Assembly: GCF_000003815.2 (NCBI RefSeq) | Contig: NC_049992.1 | Coordinates: 9,983,407 to 10,047,406 of the forward strand | Origin: Branchiostoma floridae | Taxonomy: Eukaryota > Chordata > Leptocardii > Amphioxiformes > Branchiostomatidae | Length of the DNA stretch: 64,000 nt | Direction of reading: 5' to 3' | Part shown: in pieces, positions 57,401-64,000 of the stretch | How the letters are laid out: each line of letters starts with the position of its first letter | Position numbering within the stretch: the stretch's first letter is position 1 | Translations under genes and position numbers: made by a program | Notes under the pieces: model-generated | Told to the model about the DNA's origin: nothing | Databases searched by the model: none | What the model saw: only the letters and a program-made list of their open reading frames with translations

Positions 57401-59308
57401 CTGTCCATGTCGCCATGGTGTGTTTCTTTAAAGATCACTCTTGTTACATTCCCTCAGGAGGAGAAGTGGAGAGCCTACAACCTGCTGACCCCCAGGCATG
57501 TCCATGTCGCCATGGTGTGTTTTTTGCAAACCTCACTCTTGTTGTACATTCCCTCAGGAGGAGAAGTGGAGAGCCTACAACCTGCTGACCCCCCAGGCAT
57601 GTCCATGTCGCCATGGTGTGTTTTTTGCAAACCTCACTCTTGTTGTACATTCCCTCAGGAGGAGAAGTGGAGAGCCTACAACCTGCTGACCCCCAGGCAT
57701 GTCCATGTCGCCATGGTGTGTTTTTTGCAAACCTCACTCTTGTTGTACATTCCCACAGGAGGAGAAATGGCGAGCCTACAACCTGCTGACACCCCAGGCC
57801 TGTCGGGAGCTGGTGAAGGAGATGGAGGACCTGGGACTCTCCAGCTTCAAGTCTCTCATGTACGACGACTGCTGGATCAAACTTACCCCCAACACCATCA
57901 CCTACACCAGACAACTGCTGCAGTTTGTGGACCAGTGTTTAAAGTTGTACCAACCTGAGGTAAAGTTCTGTCTCTGTTTGGGAGCTTTGAGGAAAGCACT
58001 ACCTGATCTAGTCAAATTTTATTTCAAGGTCACCATATTGGGGCAAAACTGGTTGCAAAATCTTCTGTTGTGTCCCAACGGCCAAATAGTTAAACTAATG
58101 GATGGGAGATATGCGATGTTGGAAACCCTACATCTTAGGTTGTCAACAGTTTTGTGAACAATAAAGTTTTCTATCATTTGAAATAGTAGTTTGGCTTTTC
58201 TACAAGTACAAAAAATGGATTCTCATTAGCTTGTTGTGTTAGGGTTTATTTTGAAGTAGTTGAATTATTTTTGTTTTTTCTGTCCTTCCCAGTTACACAT
58301 GGTTCTGGTGGAGAATGTGATGATGATTGTACGCTGCGTGGGGAAACAGATGGAAACGGCTTTGACAGCTAAGGAGTACACCAAGAGTCACCCCTTCATC
58401 ATTAAGAATGCCAGCTTTGTCTTTGAGACAGTCGTGCAACGTGTAGAGAGAAGGTTCCAGGTACTTTTGAAATAGTTATTATTTTGTTATGAAAGAAACT
58501 GTTTAAAACAGACTTAAAGTATTGAAGTTCTGGCTGTACCATCAACTTTTGCACCCTGACAAAATGTCGAAGGGTTTCTGCTTAAATATAGGATATCTGA
58601 TGAAAAATGAAGTTACATGTAATGATTTTTTATGTTGTGCTAGCCTGGTATCCAAACCCCAGCCCGATCTCAAGTATCTATCGTGCAGGGGTCTGACCGG
58701 ATGGGATAGGAACTCTTCTCAATTTTGCCCCTTATAGTGGGCAAAAAACTCCACCAATAGAACAGCACAGGATCAGCAGGAGGTAATTACACCCCTGCCA
58801 TGATTGGTTAAACCTGCCCCCAACTGTACTTTTTGAATCCATAACAGTGACCACTAAGTACCTGATTTGCTACTGTGATAGCCTGCTGACCAACTGTGGT
58901 GTGTTGTAGCTGGCTACCTGTGGTGTGAGTGGTCATCAATCCTAGGTTCTCCTCCCTCTGATCAAGGGCCTTCGAGAACCTTTCTACAAGCATCCTGACA
59001 GACCCCAACACGAAAGATACTTGAGGTTGGGGTATGGTATCCAGGCTAATGTTGTGCCTGTTGTGAAGCTGTGGGCAATTTGCTGTAATACCAAAATTTG
59101 CCACTAGATGGCAGTGCTATCATGCCAACATGGACTTGTATAGTTGAAAGTTTCCTTTTCATTTGAGGATTTAATTTTTACAAGTCTGATGCCATTTTGT
59201 CTGTGTTTACAGGAACATGTAGGAAAGCCAGCTAAGCAGTTTCAGGAGCTGAGGACTGACTATGCCAAACTGAGGTCACTGGCAAGAACACCAACCACTG
59301 AGCTGTAA
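45416..59308 (+). CDS. exocyst complex component 8 (Exo84), 680 aa, 18 coding exons
   Basis: Exons: 45,416-45,470; 46,700-46,855; 47,810-47,902; 48,802-48,893; 49,469-49,611; 50,164-50,243; 50,709-50,782; 51,088-51,205; 51,390-51,430; 52,906-53,017; 53,360-53,411; 54,155-54,284; 54,762-54,942; 55,863-55,993; 56,721-56,840; 57,759-57,959; 58,293-58,460; 59,213-59,308 (TAA). All junctions are GT-AG and in phase (2043 nt). The product is a subunit of the octameric exocyst that tethers secretory vesicles to the plasma membrane and binds Ral GTPases. N-terminal coiled coil: EHRQRVQNLQDD, NVYQNYMQFIETAKEIS (about residues 25-95). PH domain: about 130-255 (GRYLVHSG, FLMNDSLMVASW). Exo84 C-terminal helical domain: from DWIQELPEDLDVCIAQRDFE onward. 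Human EXOC8 is 725 aa and, as I recall, intronless; this copy has many introns. A Lys/Glu-rich linker (exon 4) replaces a longer Gly-rich one. Confidence 0.93.
45878..45953 (+). mobile_element. SINE tail fragment in EXOC8 intron 1
   Basis: ACTCAGGTGAAAATGAGTAC and GACGTCCCTCGGATAGGACG then TTAAATAAAGACC match the body of the SINE at 33,282-33,765. The head is missing. Confidence 0.55.
47951..48086. mobile_element. short TIR element (MITE), family B copy 2, EXOC8 intron 3
   Basis: TAATCTCCAAGCAGATCCTA ... GGATCTGCTTGGAGATTA at the ends and AAGATAGTATCAAA / TTTGATACTATATTACG inside. Related to 38,722-38,837. It lies 35 bp upstream of the mariner derivative at 48,122, in the same intron. Confidence 0.8.
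48122..48699 (-). mobile_element. mariner deletion derivative, copy 2, EXOC8 intron 3
   Basis: 578 bp with ends CGAGGGGCGTGCAA and TTGCACGCCCCTCG, flanked by TA (48,120-48,121 and 48,700-48,701). It is inverted relative to 27,877-28,451 and has the same internal deletion. It lies antisense to EXOC8. Each end carries the same GTGCAA variant of GTTCAA, so the two ends of this copy match each other better than they match copy 1. Confidence 0.88.
48217..48516 (-). pseudogene. mariner transposase N-terminal HTH fragment
   Basis: About 99 codons beginning MEPVECRAVIRFLYLKGR. Contains the HTH and the APRPGRPS linker and ends in the PELHQTMGEMHNSG tail shared with 28,057-28,365. It lacks the catalytic domain. 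The frame is open despite roughly 10% amino-acid change between copies. Confidence 0.75.
49032..49418. mobile_element. MITE with TAGCCTGG ends and 9-bp target duplication, EXOC8 intron 4
   Basis: Ends TAGCCTGGGTACCAATCC and TTTGGTACCCAGGCTA. Perfect 9-bp direct repeats AGTCTCACC flank it (49,023-49,031 and 49,419-49,427). The interior has a further inverted pair (about 49,140-49,180 GGAATGGATTCTAGAGTGCTC with CGAGCACTTGAACCCATTTC). The same family is at 58,641-59,048. The 9-bp duplication suggests a Mutator-like mover. No transposase. Confidence 0.85.
50436..50530. mobile_element. Penelope-like remnant, EXOC8 intron 6
   Basis: TTACCTGAGTGTCTAACCTT CAT near 50,441-50,463 matches the end of the fragment at 34,600-34,750. 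At 50,500-50,513 GACTCTTCTTCAGC is the reverse complement of its CTGAAGAAGAGT block, so two pieces in opposite orientation are joined. Too short to be functional. Confidence 0.4.
51973..51999 (+). other. possible 27-nt EXOC8 microexon
   Basis: CCCCCACACATAAAGAGGTG then GATCGCT sits between a good acceptor (pyrimidine run then CCTAG) and a perfect donor (GTAAGT). It is a multiple of three, and the flanking exons (ending 51,430, starting 52,906) both meet at phase 0, so it could be included or skipped without changing frame. It would add PPHIKRWIA to a variable acidic linker before the C-terminal domain. No homologue of these residues is known to me. Confidence 0.35.
53776..53990 (-). mobile_element. 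LINE 3' fragment, EXOC8 intron 12 region
   Basis: TTTATTGCAAATTCAAGGTC then CATGGGGCTAATTGCAA at one end and GGGTTTGACTTCTTTTTTGA at the other match the 3' UTR of the LINE copy at 1771-2195. On the minus strand it ends in AATAAAAC. Located between the EXOC8 exons at 53,360 and 54,155. Confidence 0.5.
54955..55240 (-). repeat. dispersed repeat copy in EXOC8 intron
   Basis: CAAAATTTGCCCCTCAAAAC, TTTCAGAGGATCTTGACTTC and GGGAGCATGCCACCGGACCA then CCCTAGGATTGTCGCGCC form a reversed copy of the repeat seen at 10,787-11,040. Flanked by TCTAGCCAGC / GGCTGGCTAGAA-type inverted ends (about 54,960 and 55,232). No ORF. Confidence 0.55.
55645..55760 (+). mobile_element. tRNA-derived SINE fragment, EXOC8 intron
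   Basis: TCCTGAGTTCGATACTCGCC is a B-box-like segment and CCTTGGGAAAGGCACTTAAC the conserved body. The rest is truncated. Same body type as 33,282-33,765. Confidence 0.6.
55947..56172 (+). repeat. tandem duplication of the 3' half of an EXOC8 exon with its intron start
   Basis: A 109-bp unit from CTATGGTGGCAGAG (55,947) through the exon end (55,993) and 62 bp of intron is repeated from 56,056, and a third short start (CTATGG) lies at 56,167. In the second unit the donor AAG|GTACTC has become ATT|GAGGAA, so that copy cannot end an exon there. The duplicated part encodes MVAECVEMAQHNCD. Spliced-out relic. Confidence 0.85.
57313..57758 (+). repeat. ladder of four pseudo-exon copies before an EXOC8 exon
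   Basis: Period about 100 bp. Copies of the first part of the exon at 57,759 start at 57,361, 57,458, 57,558 and 57,659. Each has an acceptor (CATTCCCTCAG) directly before GAGGAGAAGTGG, encodes EEKWR.YNLLTP, then diverges into CATGTCCATGTCGCCATG and GTGTGT, which reads as a donor. Between acceptor and donor lie 57 nt (a multiple of three) in copies 1, 2 and 4, but 58 in copy 3. The real exon continues past that point into the conserved protein. The ladder lies entirely in the preceding intron. Whether any copy is spliced into mRNA is open. Confidence 0.9.
58641..59048. mobile_element. MITE with TAGCCTGG ends and 9-bp target duplication, last EXOC8 intron
   Basis: Ends TAGCCTGGTATCCAAACCCC and GGGGTATGGTATCCAGGCTA, flanked by the perfect 9-bp repeat ATGTTGTGC (58,632-58,640; 59,049-59,057). 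Inner inverted parts AAGTATCTATCG / AAGATACTTGAGG lie near the ends. Same family as 49,032-49,418. A further left-end fragment (TTAGCCTGGTATCCAGCC) is at about 59,516-59,534 in the 3' UTR. Confidence 0.88.
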
Positions 59309-59694
59309 AAATTAACAAAACAGATCTATCCATTTAGCAAGCTGAAAAGGATGAATTCCGTTTTTTTTCAACGTCCTCCTGAGATGGATCTGAAACGGTT
59401 TCTAGTTATCCAGAATTGCGAATCGTCATCTTGAACGCAAAAGCAGTGCAGATCTAGCTTCCTAGTTGGTGGAGACACGGGGAAAAGTAGAATTTTTAAC
59501 CTGCCAGGCTAGTATTAGCCTGGTATCCAGCCATATTATAGCTCCTGAGTGTCTTCTGTCTTCTCCACAAATACAGAGATTTTGCATCGTGAACTTAATA
59601 TAGCTACGATGGTGTAGGTATGATTATGACATAGTAGTCTATATAGCTTCATACAGTCCAGTCCAATGTAAAACCTCTACTTAGCCAAATTGCT

Positions 59695-59870
59695 TTGAAT
59701 CTTACTTTAATGACTCTTTATGTGATCATGGACCAGGATGTTTTCAATGAATCTCCAAAGTCTGCAAAACTACTACATATATACATTAACTACCAAACCA
59801 AATTTATGGAACTACCAAACCAAATTTATTGTACAATGTATTTCATATAAAACAATGCAGAATTGTGAAG
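59695..59870 (+). repeat. inverted repeat, left arm (176 bp)
   Basis: From TTGAATCTTACTTTAATGAC to ACAATGCAGAATTGTGAAG; appears identical to the reverse complement of 60,554-60,729. It contains TTTATT (59,825-59,830), i.e. AATAAA on the minus strand, and two direct copies of ACTACCAAACCAAATTTAT. It probably lies in the 3' UTRs of both EXOC8 and the BTB-Kelch gene. Confidence 0.92.
59825..59830 (-). promoter_or_regulatory. candidate BTB-Kelch gene poly(A) signal
   Basis: First AATAAA reached on the minus strand after the Kelch stop at 60,898, inside the left arm of the inverted repeat; the mirror image of the EXOC8 signal. Confidence 0.5.
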
Positions 59871-60553
59871 GATGAATCAAACTATACATCGCATAACCGG
59901 ACAGCTATTATTACTTTAGTTAAGCATGTTATTGGAACTTCAAATTCTTAGTGCAATATGTGATTGATATGAAGAAATGTGTGATATTGATACTGTTATC
60001 CCCTCTTAATTTTATGGCATTAGAATGAACTCACATGTACTTGAAAAAATAGATATACTGGTAACAGTCTTGTGCATTCTGTTCTAAATTACCATGGTTA
60101 ACACATCATCTTAAAAAGTATCAGGCCACATATGCTTATACCGTAGAATGTTTGTACACACAGAAATGCTTCATAAAACGTAGCGTGCAAATGTAAATAT
60201 GTACAGGTGCATGTATGTCCTAATAGCATGTGTTTGTTAAAGCTAGTCTATCGTGAACCTTTGTTATTTGTGACTTTGGTTCTTTGGGGAAAACAAAACA
60301 TGAATCATTTTGTCAGCTCAACATGCATCAGTTGTCCCCTTCATTCTTTTTTACAAATCCCATTAATAAGCAGTGCCTAAAAACTTACAAAAAGGACAGT
60401 TAAACTTTAAAGAAAGAAAAGTCAACCTGGATATTAGATACCCTTTTCCTTCCTATTCTATGTCCCTTTGTGGTCAATACATTGCCATTGGAAGTTCAAC
60501 ATCACATAATTACGGATCTAAATCAATACAATGTCACAACTTACAACTTACAA

Positions 60554-60729
60554 CTTCACAATTCTGCATTGTTTTATATGAAATACATTGTACAATAAAT
60601 TTGGTTTGGTAGTTCCATAAATTTGGTTTGGTAGTTAATGTATATATGTAGTAGTTTTGCAGACTTTGGAGATTCATTGAAAACATCCTGGTCCATGATC
60701 ACATAAAGAGTCATTAAAGTAAGATTCAA
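60554..60729 (-). repeat. inverted repeat, right arm (176 bp)
   Basis: Mirror of 59,695-59,870, separated by 683 bp. Carries AATAAA at 60,594-60,599 on the plus strand. I find no mismatch between the arms by eye, implying a recent duplication or ongoing gene conversion. Confidence 0.92.
60594..60599 (+). promoter_or_regulatory. candidate EXOC8 poly(A) signal
   Basis: First canonical AATAAA downstream of the EXOC8 stop on the plus strand, inside the right arm of the inverted repeat. Confidence 0.5.
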
Positions 60730-60897
60730 TATGGTAAAGAGTTTGGTGTCTTCTGACATACCTGTGCATCTTTCCTTAAGCAACGTGATTACAACCATTT
60801 CTGTACCAAATGGTACAATGCTGGGTTTTACAACTACAACTGCAGTACATTCATCTGTTCATGTGGTTTTGTACAGTCCAGTATTGTTCACCATACA

Positions 60898-62592
60898 TCA
60901 ACAGCACTTGAGTATGGTCACACATCCATGGTAGAACAAACCCTTCATCATGGTTCCTGCACTGTTGAACGACCCGGTCTCCGGATCCAGGCAGAAGACT
61001 GCTGAGCTTCCATTGCTGTTGTTGTCCTGGCCTCCATAGATGTAGAGCTTCCCCATGTATGCTGTCATTCCGCAACAGAGTCGGACACCTCTTGCTGCAA
61101 CACTCCAGTGACCCCCATCTTCGTTAGGCCTGAAACAGTGCACAGTCGAGCTTGCACCAGCAACATAGATGCTACCATTGAGCACAGATGCAGTGTGTCC
61201 AGCTGCTTCAGGCATGTCCTTCAGGGACTGCCACTGGGAGTCACCCGGGCTGAAGCGGTACACTGTAGATGTTAGTTTATGGTCGGCATCAAACCCACCC
61301 ATCACGTATATGCTGCCATCCAACACTGCTGTTGCATGCTCATTCCTTGGCTGTGGGAGAGGTACGCCTGGGGTCCACTTGTTCTTGCTTCGGTCATAGA
61401 CCTCCACACTTGTGAGTGCAGGTGAGGCTGGGTTTCTCCCACCAATTGCATACACTTTACCCTGCAACACTGCTAGCCTGTGGCAGTCCCGGGCCAATCT
61501 CAATCCAGCAAGTCTGGAACAGGACTTCAGTTCAGGCTGAATCAGAAACACATCTTTGACACATGACAAAATGATGTCCCTTCTGTCCAGAACAGCTGTA
61601 GCAGATGCCATGAGAAAGTCCTGGTGCACTTGAGTCAAAGGAACCCAACTTGAAGTTGATGGCTCAGCAGAACAAGTCATGGCAATGGCGCTTGAGCTGG
61701 TTATGTATGATCCCTCTCCAGTTTTCTCTGTTTTCTCTACCCCTCCAATGATGACTACTGCCTCCCTCAGACCACTGACATGGCGGGGACGTGTGCGGGG
61801 CGACTGGACCTCTCCTGGGAACAGCTGGTACTTCAGAGTTTCCGTCACGATGCCCGGGCACGACTTTCGCATCACCTCATTGCTCTCCACGTTCTCCAAG
61901 AAGTACATCCTGTCCATGAAGGGGAACCGGACATGTTCCATCAGCTCTCTCATCTCCTTCTTCCTCTTCCTGGTGTCATGGTTGATCCATGTCATCACTG
62001 CGGTGTAGACTGTGTCTTCTGAAGCATTGAGGTCATCAGACGAGATGAGTGCGATGAGCTGATCCTTTGTCAGATATAGAAACTCAGGTGTTTTGCTGAC
62101 TGATGCAAACTCCTTCATGGCGTACAACTTGGCTTCCTTCTCCAGGTCAGGACAGGATAGCACTCCTCCAAGATGTAACAGTTTAAGACAATTTTTAGCA
62201 CTCAGATTGTTGCACGTGAAAGACATGCATGCGCGATACACGGGTTCAATTTGTAGAAAGTTAGCTCCTGCAAGCAGTTTCACAACATTGTCCTCTGTGA
62301 TGGTGATTTTGGACGTGTACGCGTAGTCAACAAGGAGCTGCATGGCACCGGCGCTAACCTCGCGAATGGTTATCTTGTTCTCATTGCTCTCACGAAGTCC
62401 GTTGCAGAACATGGCGCGAAAGTATCCACTGCAGGCAGCCAGAACATTCCTGTGGCACGGAATCTCTTTCCCGGAGACACAAAGTGTGACATCTATCAGG
62501 AGATTGTCAGATCGCAGTTCCTGTAAGCCCTGTAAGAGGGAGCCTGCGTGTTTGTTGTGGCAGAATTCTGACGATCTCTGACCTCCTGCCAT
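60898..62592 (-). CDS. BTB-BACK-Kelch protein, KLHL24/KLHL6-like (564 aa)
   Basis: Intronless CDS. BTB domain at about residues 18-130 (LLIDVTLCVSGKEIPCHRNV, FRAMFCNGLRES), BACK domain at about 135-245 (NCLKLLHLGG, ELMEHVRFPFMD, YFLENVES), then a six-blade-type Kelch region with blade motifs VVIIGG, VYAIGGRN, IYVMGGFD, IYVAG and LYIYGGQD. By family knowledge such proteins are substrate adaptors of CUL3 ubiquitin ligases. The linker SPRTRPRHVSGLREAVVIIG and the ending YHGCVTI resemble KLHL24/KLHL6. One Kelch stretch (VLDRRDIILSCVKDVFLIQP) lacks the usual GG and looks degenerate. I start at the ATG of ATGGCAGGAGG; a possible TTG start 6 codons upstream is rejected because TTGCAG|GACAAC there is a splice acceptor. 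The subfamily is moderately sure. Confidence 0.93.
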   Translation of the reverse strand: MAGGQRSSEFCHNKHAGSLLQGLQELRSDNLLIDVTLCVSGKEIPCHRNVLAACSGYFRAMFCNGLRESNENKITIREVSAGAMQLLVDYAYTSKITITEDNVVKLLAGANFLQIEPVYRACMSFTCNNLSAKNCLKLLHLGGVLSCPDLEKEAKLYAMKEFASVSKTPEFLYLTKDQLIALISSDDLNASEDTVYTAVMTWINHDTRKRKKEMRELMEHVRFPFMDRMYFLENVESNEVMRKSCPGIVTETLKYQLFPGEVQSPRTRPRHVSGLREAVVIIGGVEKTEKTGEGSYITSSSAIAMTCSAEPSTSSWVPLTQVHQDFLMASATAVLDRRDIILSCVKDVFLIQPELKSCSRLAGLRLARDCHRLAVLQGKVYAIGGRNPASPALTSVEVYDRSKNKWTPGVPLPQPRNEHATAVLDGSIYVMGGFDADHKLTSTVYRFSPGDSQWQSLKDMPEAAGHTASVLNGSIYVAGASSTVHCFRPNEDGGHWSVAARGVRLCCGMTAYMGKLYIYGGQDNNSNGSSAVFCLDPETGSFNSAGTMMKGLFYHGCVTILKCC

Positions 62593-62604
62593 CGTACTGT
62601 TGTC
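62593..62604 (-). other. 5' UTR end and splice acceptor of the BTB-Kelch gene
   Basis: On the minus strand TTTATATTGCAG (62,616-62,605) precedes GACAACAGTACG and the ATG, so the coding exon probably begins 12 nt before the start codon, after a 5' UTR intron. A fitting donor, CTGCTGCAG|GTAACAG, lies at about 63,848-63,834 minus, which would make 63,841 onward part of an untranslated first exon. Confidence 0.5.
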
Positions 62605-64000
62605 CTGCAATATAAATATGATATTTCATAAATCAGCTGTACTGCTACATACCAGACAACTTAGTATACATGGATACACTACATGTACTTAATTGCATTT
62701 CACAAAGACTGGCTTATTAACTCTTTCAAACATCTGAATAATGTCCAGAAACATAGGGGTCTGAAATCTATTACATGTACTACAAACACTTCAGGTTATT
62801 TGTGTCACAAATTTGAATGCCTTCAAAGCCCCAAATCACCCCCCCCCCCCCTCTGCACCTTAAGTACCAGTCGCTCGAAATGTAACATAATTTTGTAGAC
62901 ACAATTCCATCTTTGCTGACTTGGTAAATTGTTGGATATCAGAAAAGGAGAACAAAGGACATAAATTGGTACTTACTATGCGTATTCTTATAAATGTTAC
63001 CAGACATTACAGAATGATATGCAAATTGAAAAGTGAGGTATCAAGCAGAACACATTAGCATGACAATCTGTACACACAATTCACATGTAAGTCAACAATG
63101 GAGATCCGAAAACAATTTACATAATGACAACTCACAAATACGACAAGATGGCCACAAGAACAACATTATGCAAATTTTACCTCTCACCTGCAACTCAACA
63201 ATAAGGAACTAATAGAAAATATACATAACAATTAAAAACTGGACAGAATAGAGCACCAAGGAGGTTAAAAAGGATAGCACAGAAACAACATGTAACATTT
63301 CAACGTGTTCAACGTGTTGACAAAGTTGAAACTGTCCACACCCAACCCTTGACTTCGGAAGGAGGATTAATGGTGTGCGCGCGTGTGTGTGCGTGCGTAT
63401 GATCAACGTTATAAAAAACTACCAAAGAGCAACCTCCTTGCAAAGAGGTTTAAAAACTAAATAGGAGCACATGGAACCAAGGAGCTTTTATCAGTATAAA
63501 AGCTCCTTGGTGGAACCCACAGAAATAATTTGACTTCTGTCCTCCATCTTGGTCAAAACGTTTGTCAGATTCGACAGTGAATTAACGTTGTATTAGTACA
63601 AATGATCTAACGTTAATCCAAATAATTAGGAGGAATTATTTTGCCCAACGAGGCCTCAACAATCAAAGAGGTTATAAAGAGCTTCTATAAAACCTTGCAA
63701 AAACTAAAGGAACTTTCAAAATATGGACCTGCATTTGAAAAAATCGCAAGACGTTTAGCCATTTCTCTTTCTTGTTCAACCATTCAATGGCTATGGCAAC
63801 TTTGACATGGTATATTAGATCAAACAGCAAGTTCTGTTACCTGCAGCAGTTGTTGGCCGATGCACCTAGACTCTCGACCGTCCGCCTCTGGGTCTTCTTC
63901 TGAATGCGTTCCGGCGCAGTGACACTGGGAACAAGAAGTGCGGGAAACATCAAAGGGATGTGCCAAATCACCAGCGAAGGGGGTGTAGAATATAAACACC
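62605..64000. other. upstream region of the BTB-Kelch gene
   Basis: Probably its first intron and, beyond 63,841, a non-coding first exon and promoter (inferred from the donor-like GTAACAG on the minus strand). Contains a C tract at 62,840-62,851, a GT/GC microsatellite at about 63,371-63,400, and a perfect 15-bp-arm hairpin CCAAGGAGCTTTTAT / ATAAAAGCTCCTTGG at 63,477-63,510. No other gene is seen. Confidence 0.45.

Larger units (their letters stand above)
59309..60620 (+). other. EXOC8 3' UTR and convergent intergenic region
   Basis: No ORF of interest. The first AATAAA I can find after the EXOC8 stop is at 60,594-60,599, which would make a 3' UTR of about 1.3 kb including one whole arm of the inverted repeat below. 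Non-canonical signals nearer the stop cannot be excluded. Confidence 0.5.

Noticed and set aside
57361..57417. Counting the pseudo-exon copies as regular EXOC8 exons
   Set aside because: Their distal parts leave the conserved Exo84 sequence and copy 3 would shift the frame; only the exon at 57,759 continues the protein correctly.
62593..62610. TTG start extending the BTB-Kelch protein by six residues
   Set aside because: The TTG lies in a splice acceptor (TTGCAG) and eukaryotic initiation at TTG is rare; the ATG at 62,592 is preferred.
63841..64000. Coding first exon of the BTB-Kelch gene
   Set aside because: A donor-like site exists, but the Kelch CDS already starts with a good ATG and complete BTB domain; at most this is an untranslated exon.

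Overview
The window looks like nuclear DNA of an invertebrate deuterostome, most likely a lancelet (amphioxus, Branchiostoma). The reasons are GT-AG introns averaging several hundred bases, chordate-type genes (EXOC8, a C8orf33/UPF0488 homologue, a draxin-like gene, a BTB-Kelch gene) and a very dense mix of LINEs, tRNA-derived SINEs, foldback elements and minisatellites. The species call is inference; nothing here names it directly. There is no sign of operons, CRISPR arrays or plasmid features.

Layout. About 1-36.8 kb is gene-poor and repeat-rich. It holds LINE fragments, a 146-bp tandem repeat (7.2-7.65 kb), three copies of one TIR element family (8.6, 15.3, 36.2 kb), a GC-rich minisatellite (12.0-12.8 kb), an ATC microsatellite (18.5-18.8 kb), a full-length L1/Tx1-like LINE with both ORFs open, a poly(A) tail and a 14-bp target-site duplication (21,985-27,090), a mariner deletion derivative (27.9-28.5 kb), an AT-rich repeat block (30.6-31.9 kb), a full tRNA-SINE (33.3-33.8 kb) and a Penelope-type fragment with a hammerhead-like core (34.6 kb).

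From 36.9 kb to the end there are four genes. A draxin-like secreted-protein gene (+, 36,880-39,266, 5' exon not found) converges on a C8orf33/UPF0488 homologue (-, 45,151-41,361, five coding exons). That gene is divergent from EXOC8 (+, 45,416-59,308, 18 coding exons plus a possible 27-nt microexon) across only 264 bp. EXOC8 in turn converges on a KLHL24/KLHL6-like BTB-Kelch gene (-, 62,592-60,898, intronless CDS). I reconstructed the three multi-exon genes by hand from splice sites, phase and homology remembered from the human proteins; all junctions are in phase and the two complete ones give proteins of 238 and 680 aa.

The most unusual structures are in and around EXOC8. Four decayed copies of the start of one exon, each with its own splice acceptor, stand in tandem in front of the real exon. 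A second exon has its 3' half duplicated with the donor lost. An apparently perfect 176-bp inverted repeat lies between the 3' ends of EXOC8 and the BTB-Kelch gene, so the first canonical poly(A) signal I can find for each gene lies in the arm farther from it. Introns and intergenic DNA also contain several non-autonomous DNA transposon families with readable target-site duplications (9 bp, 6 bp and TA).
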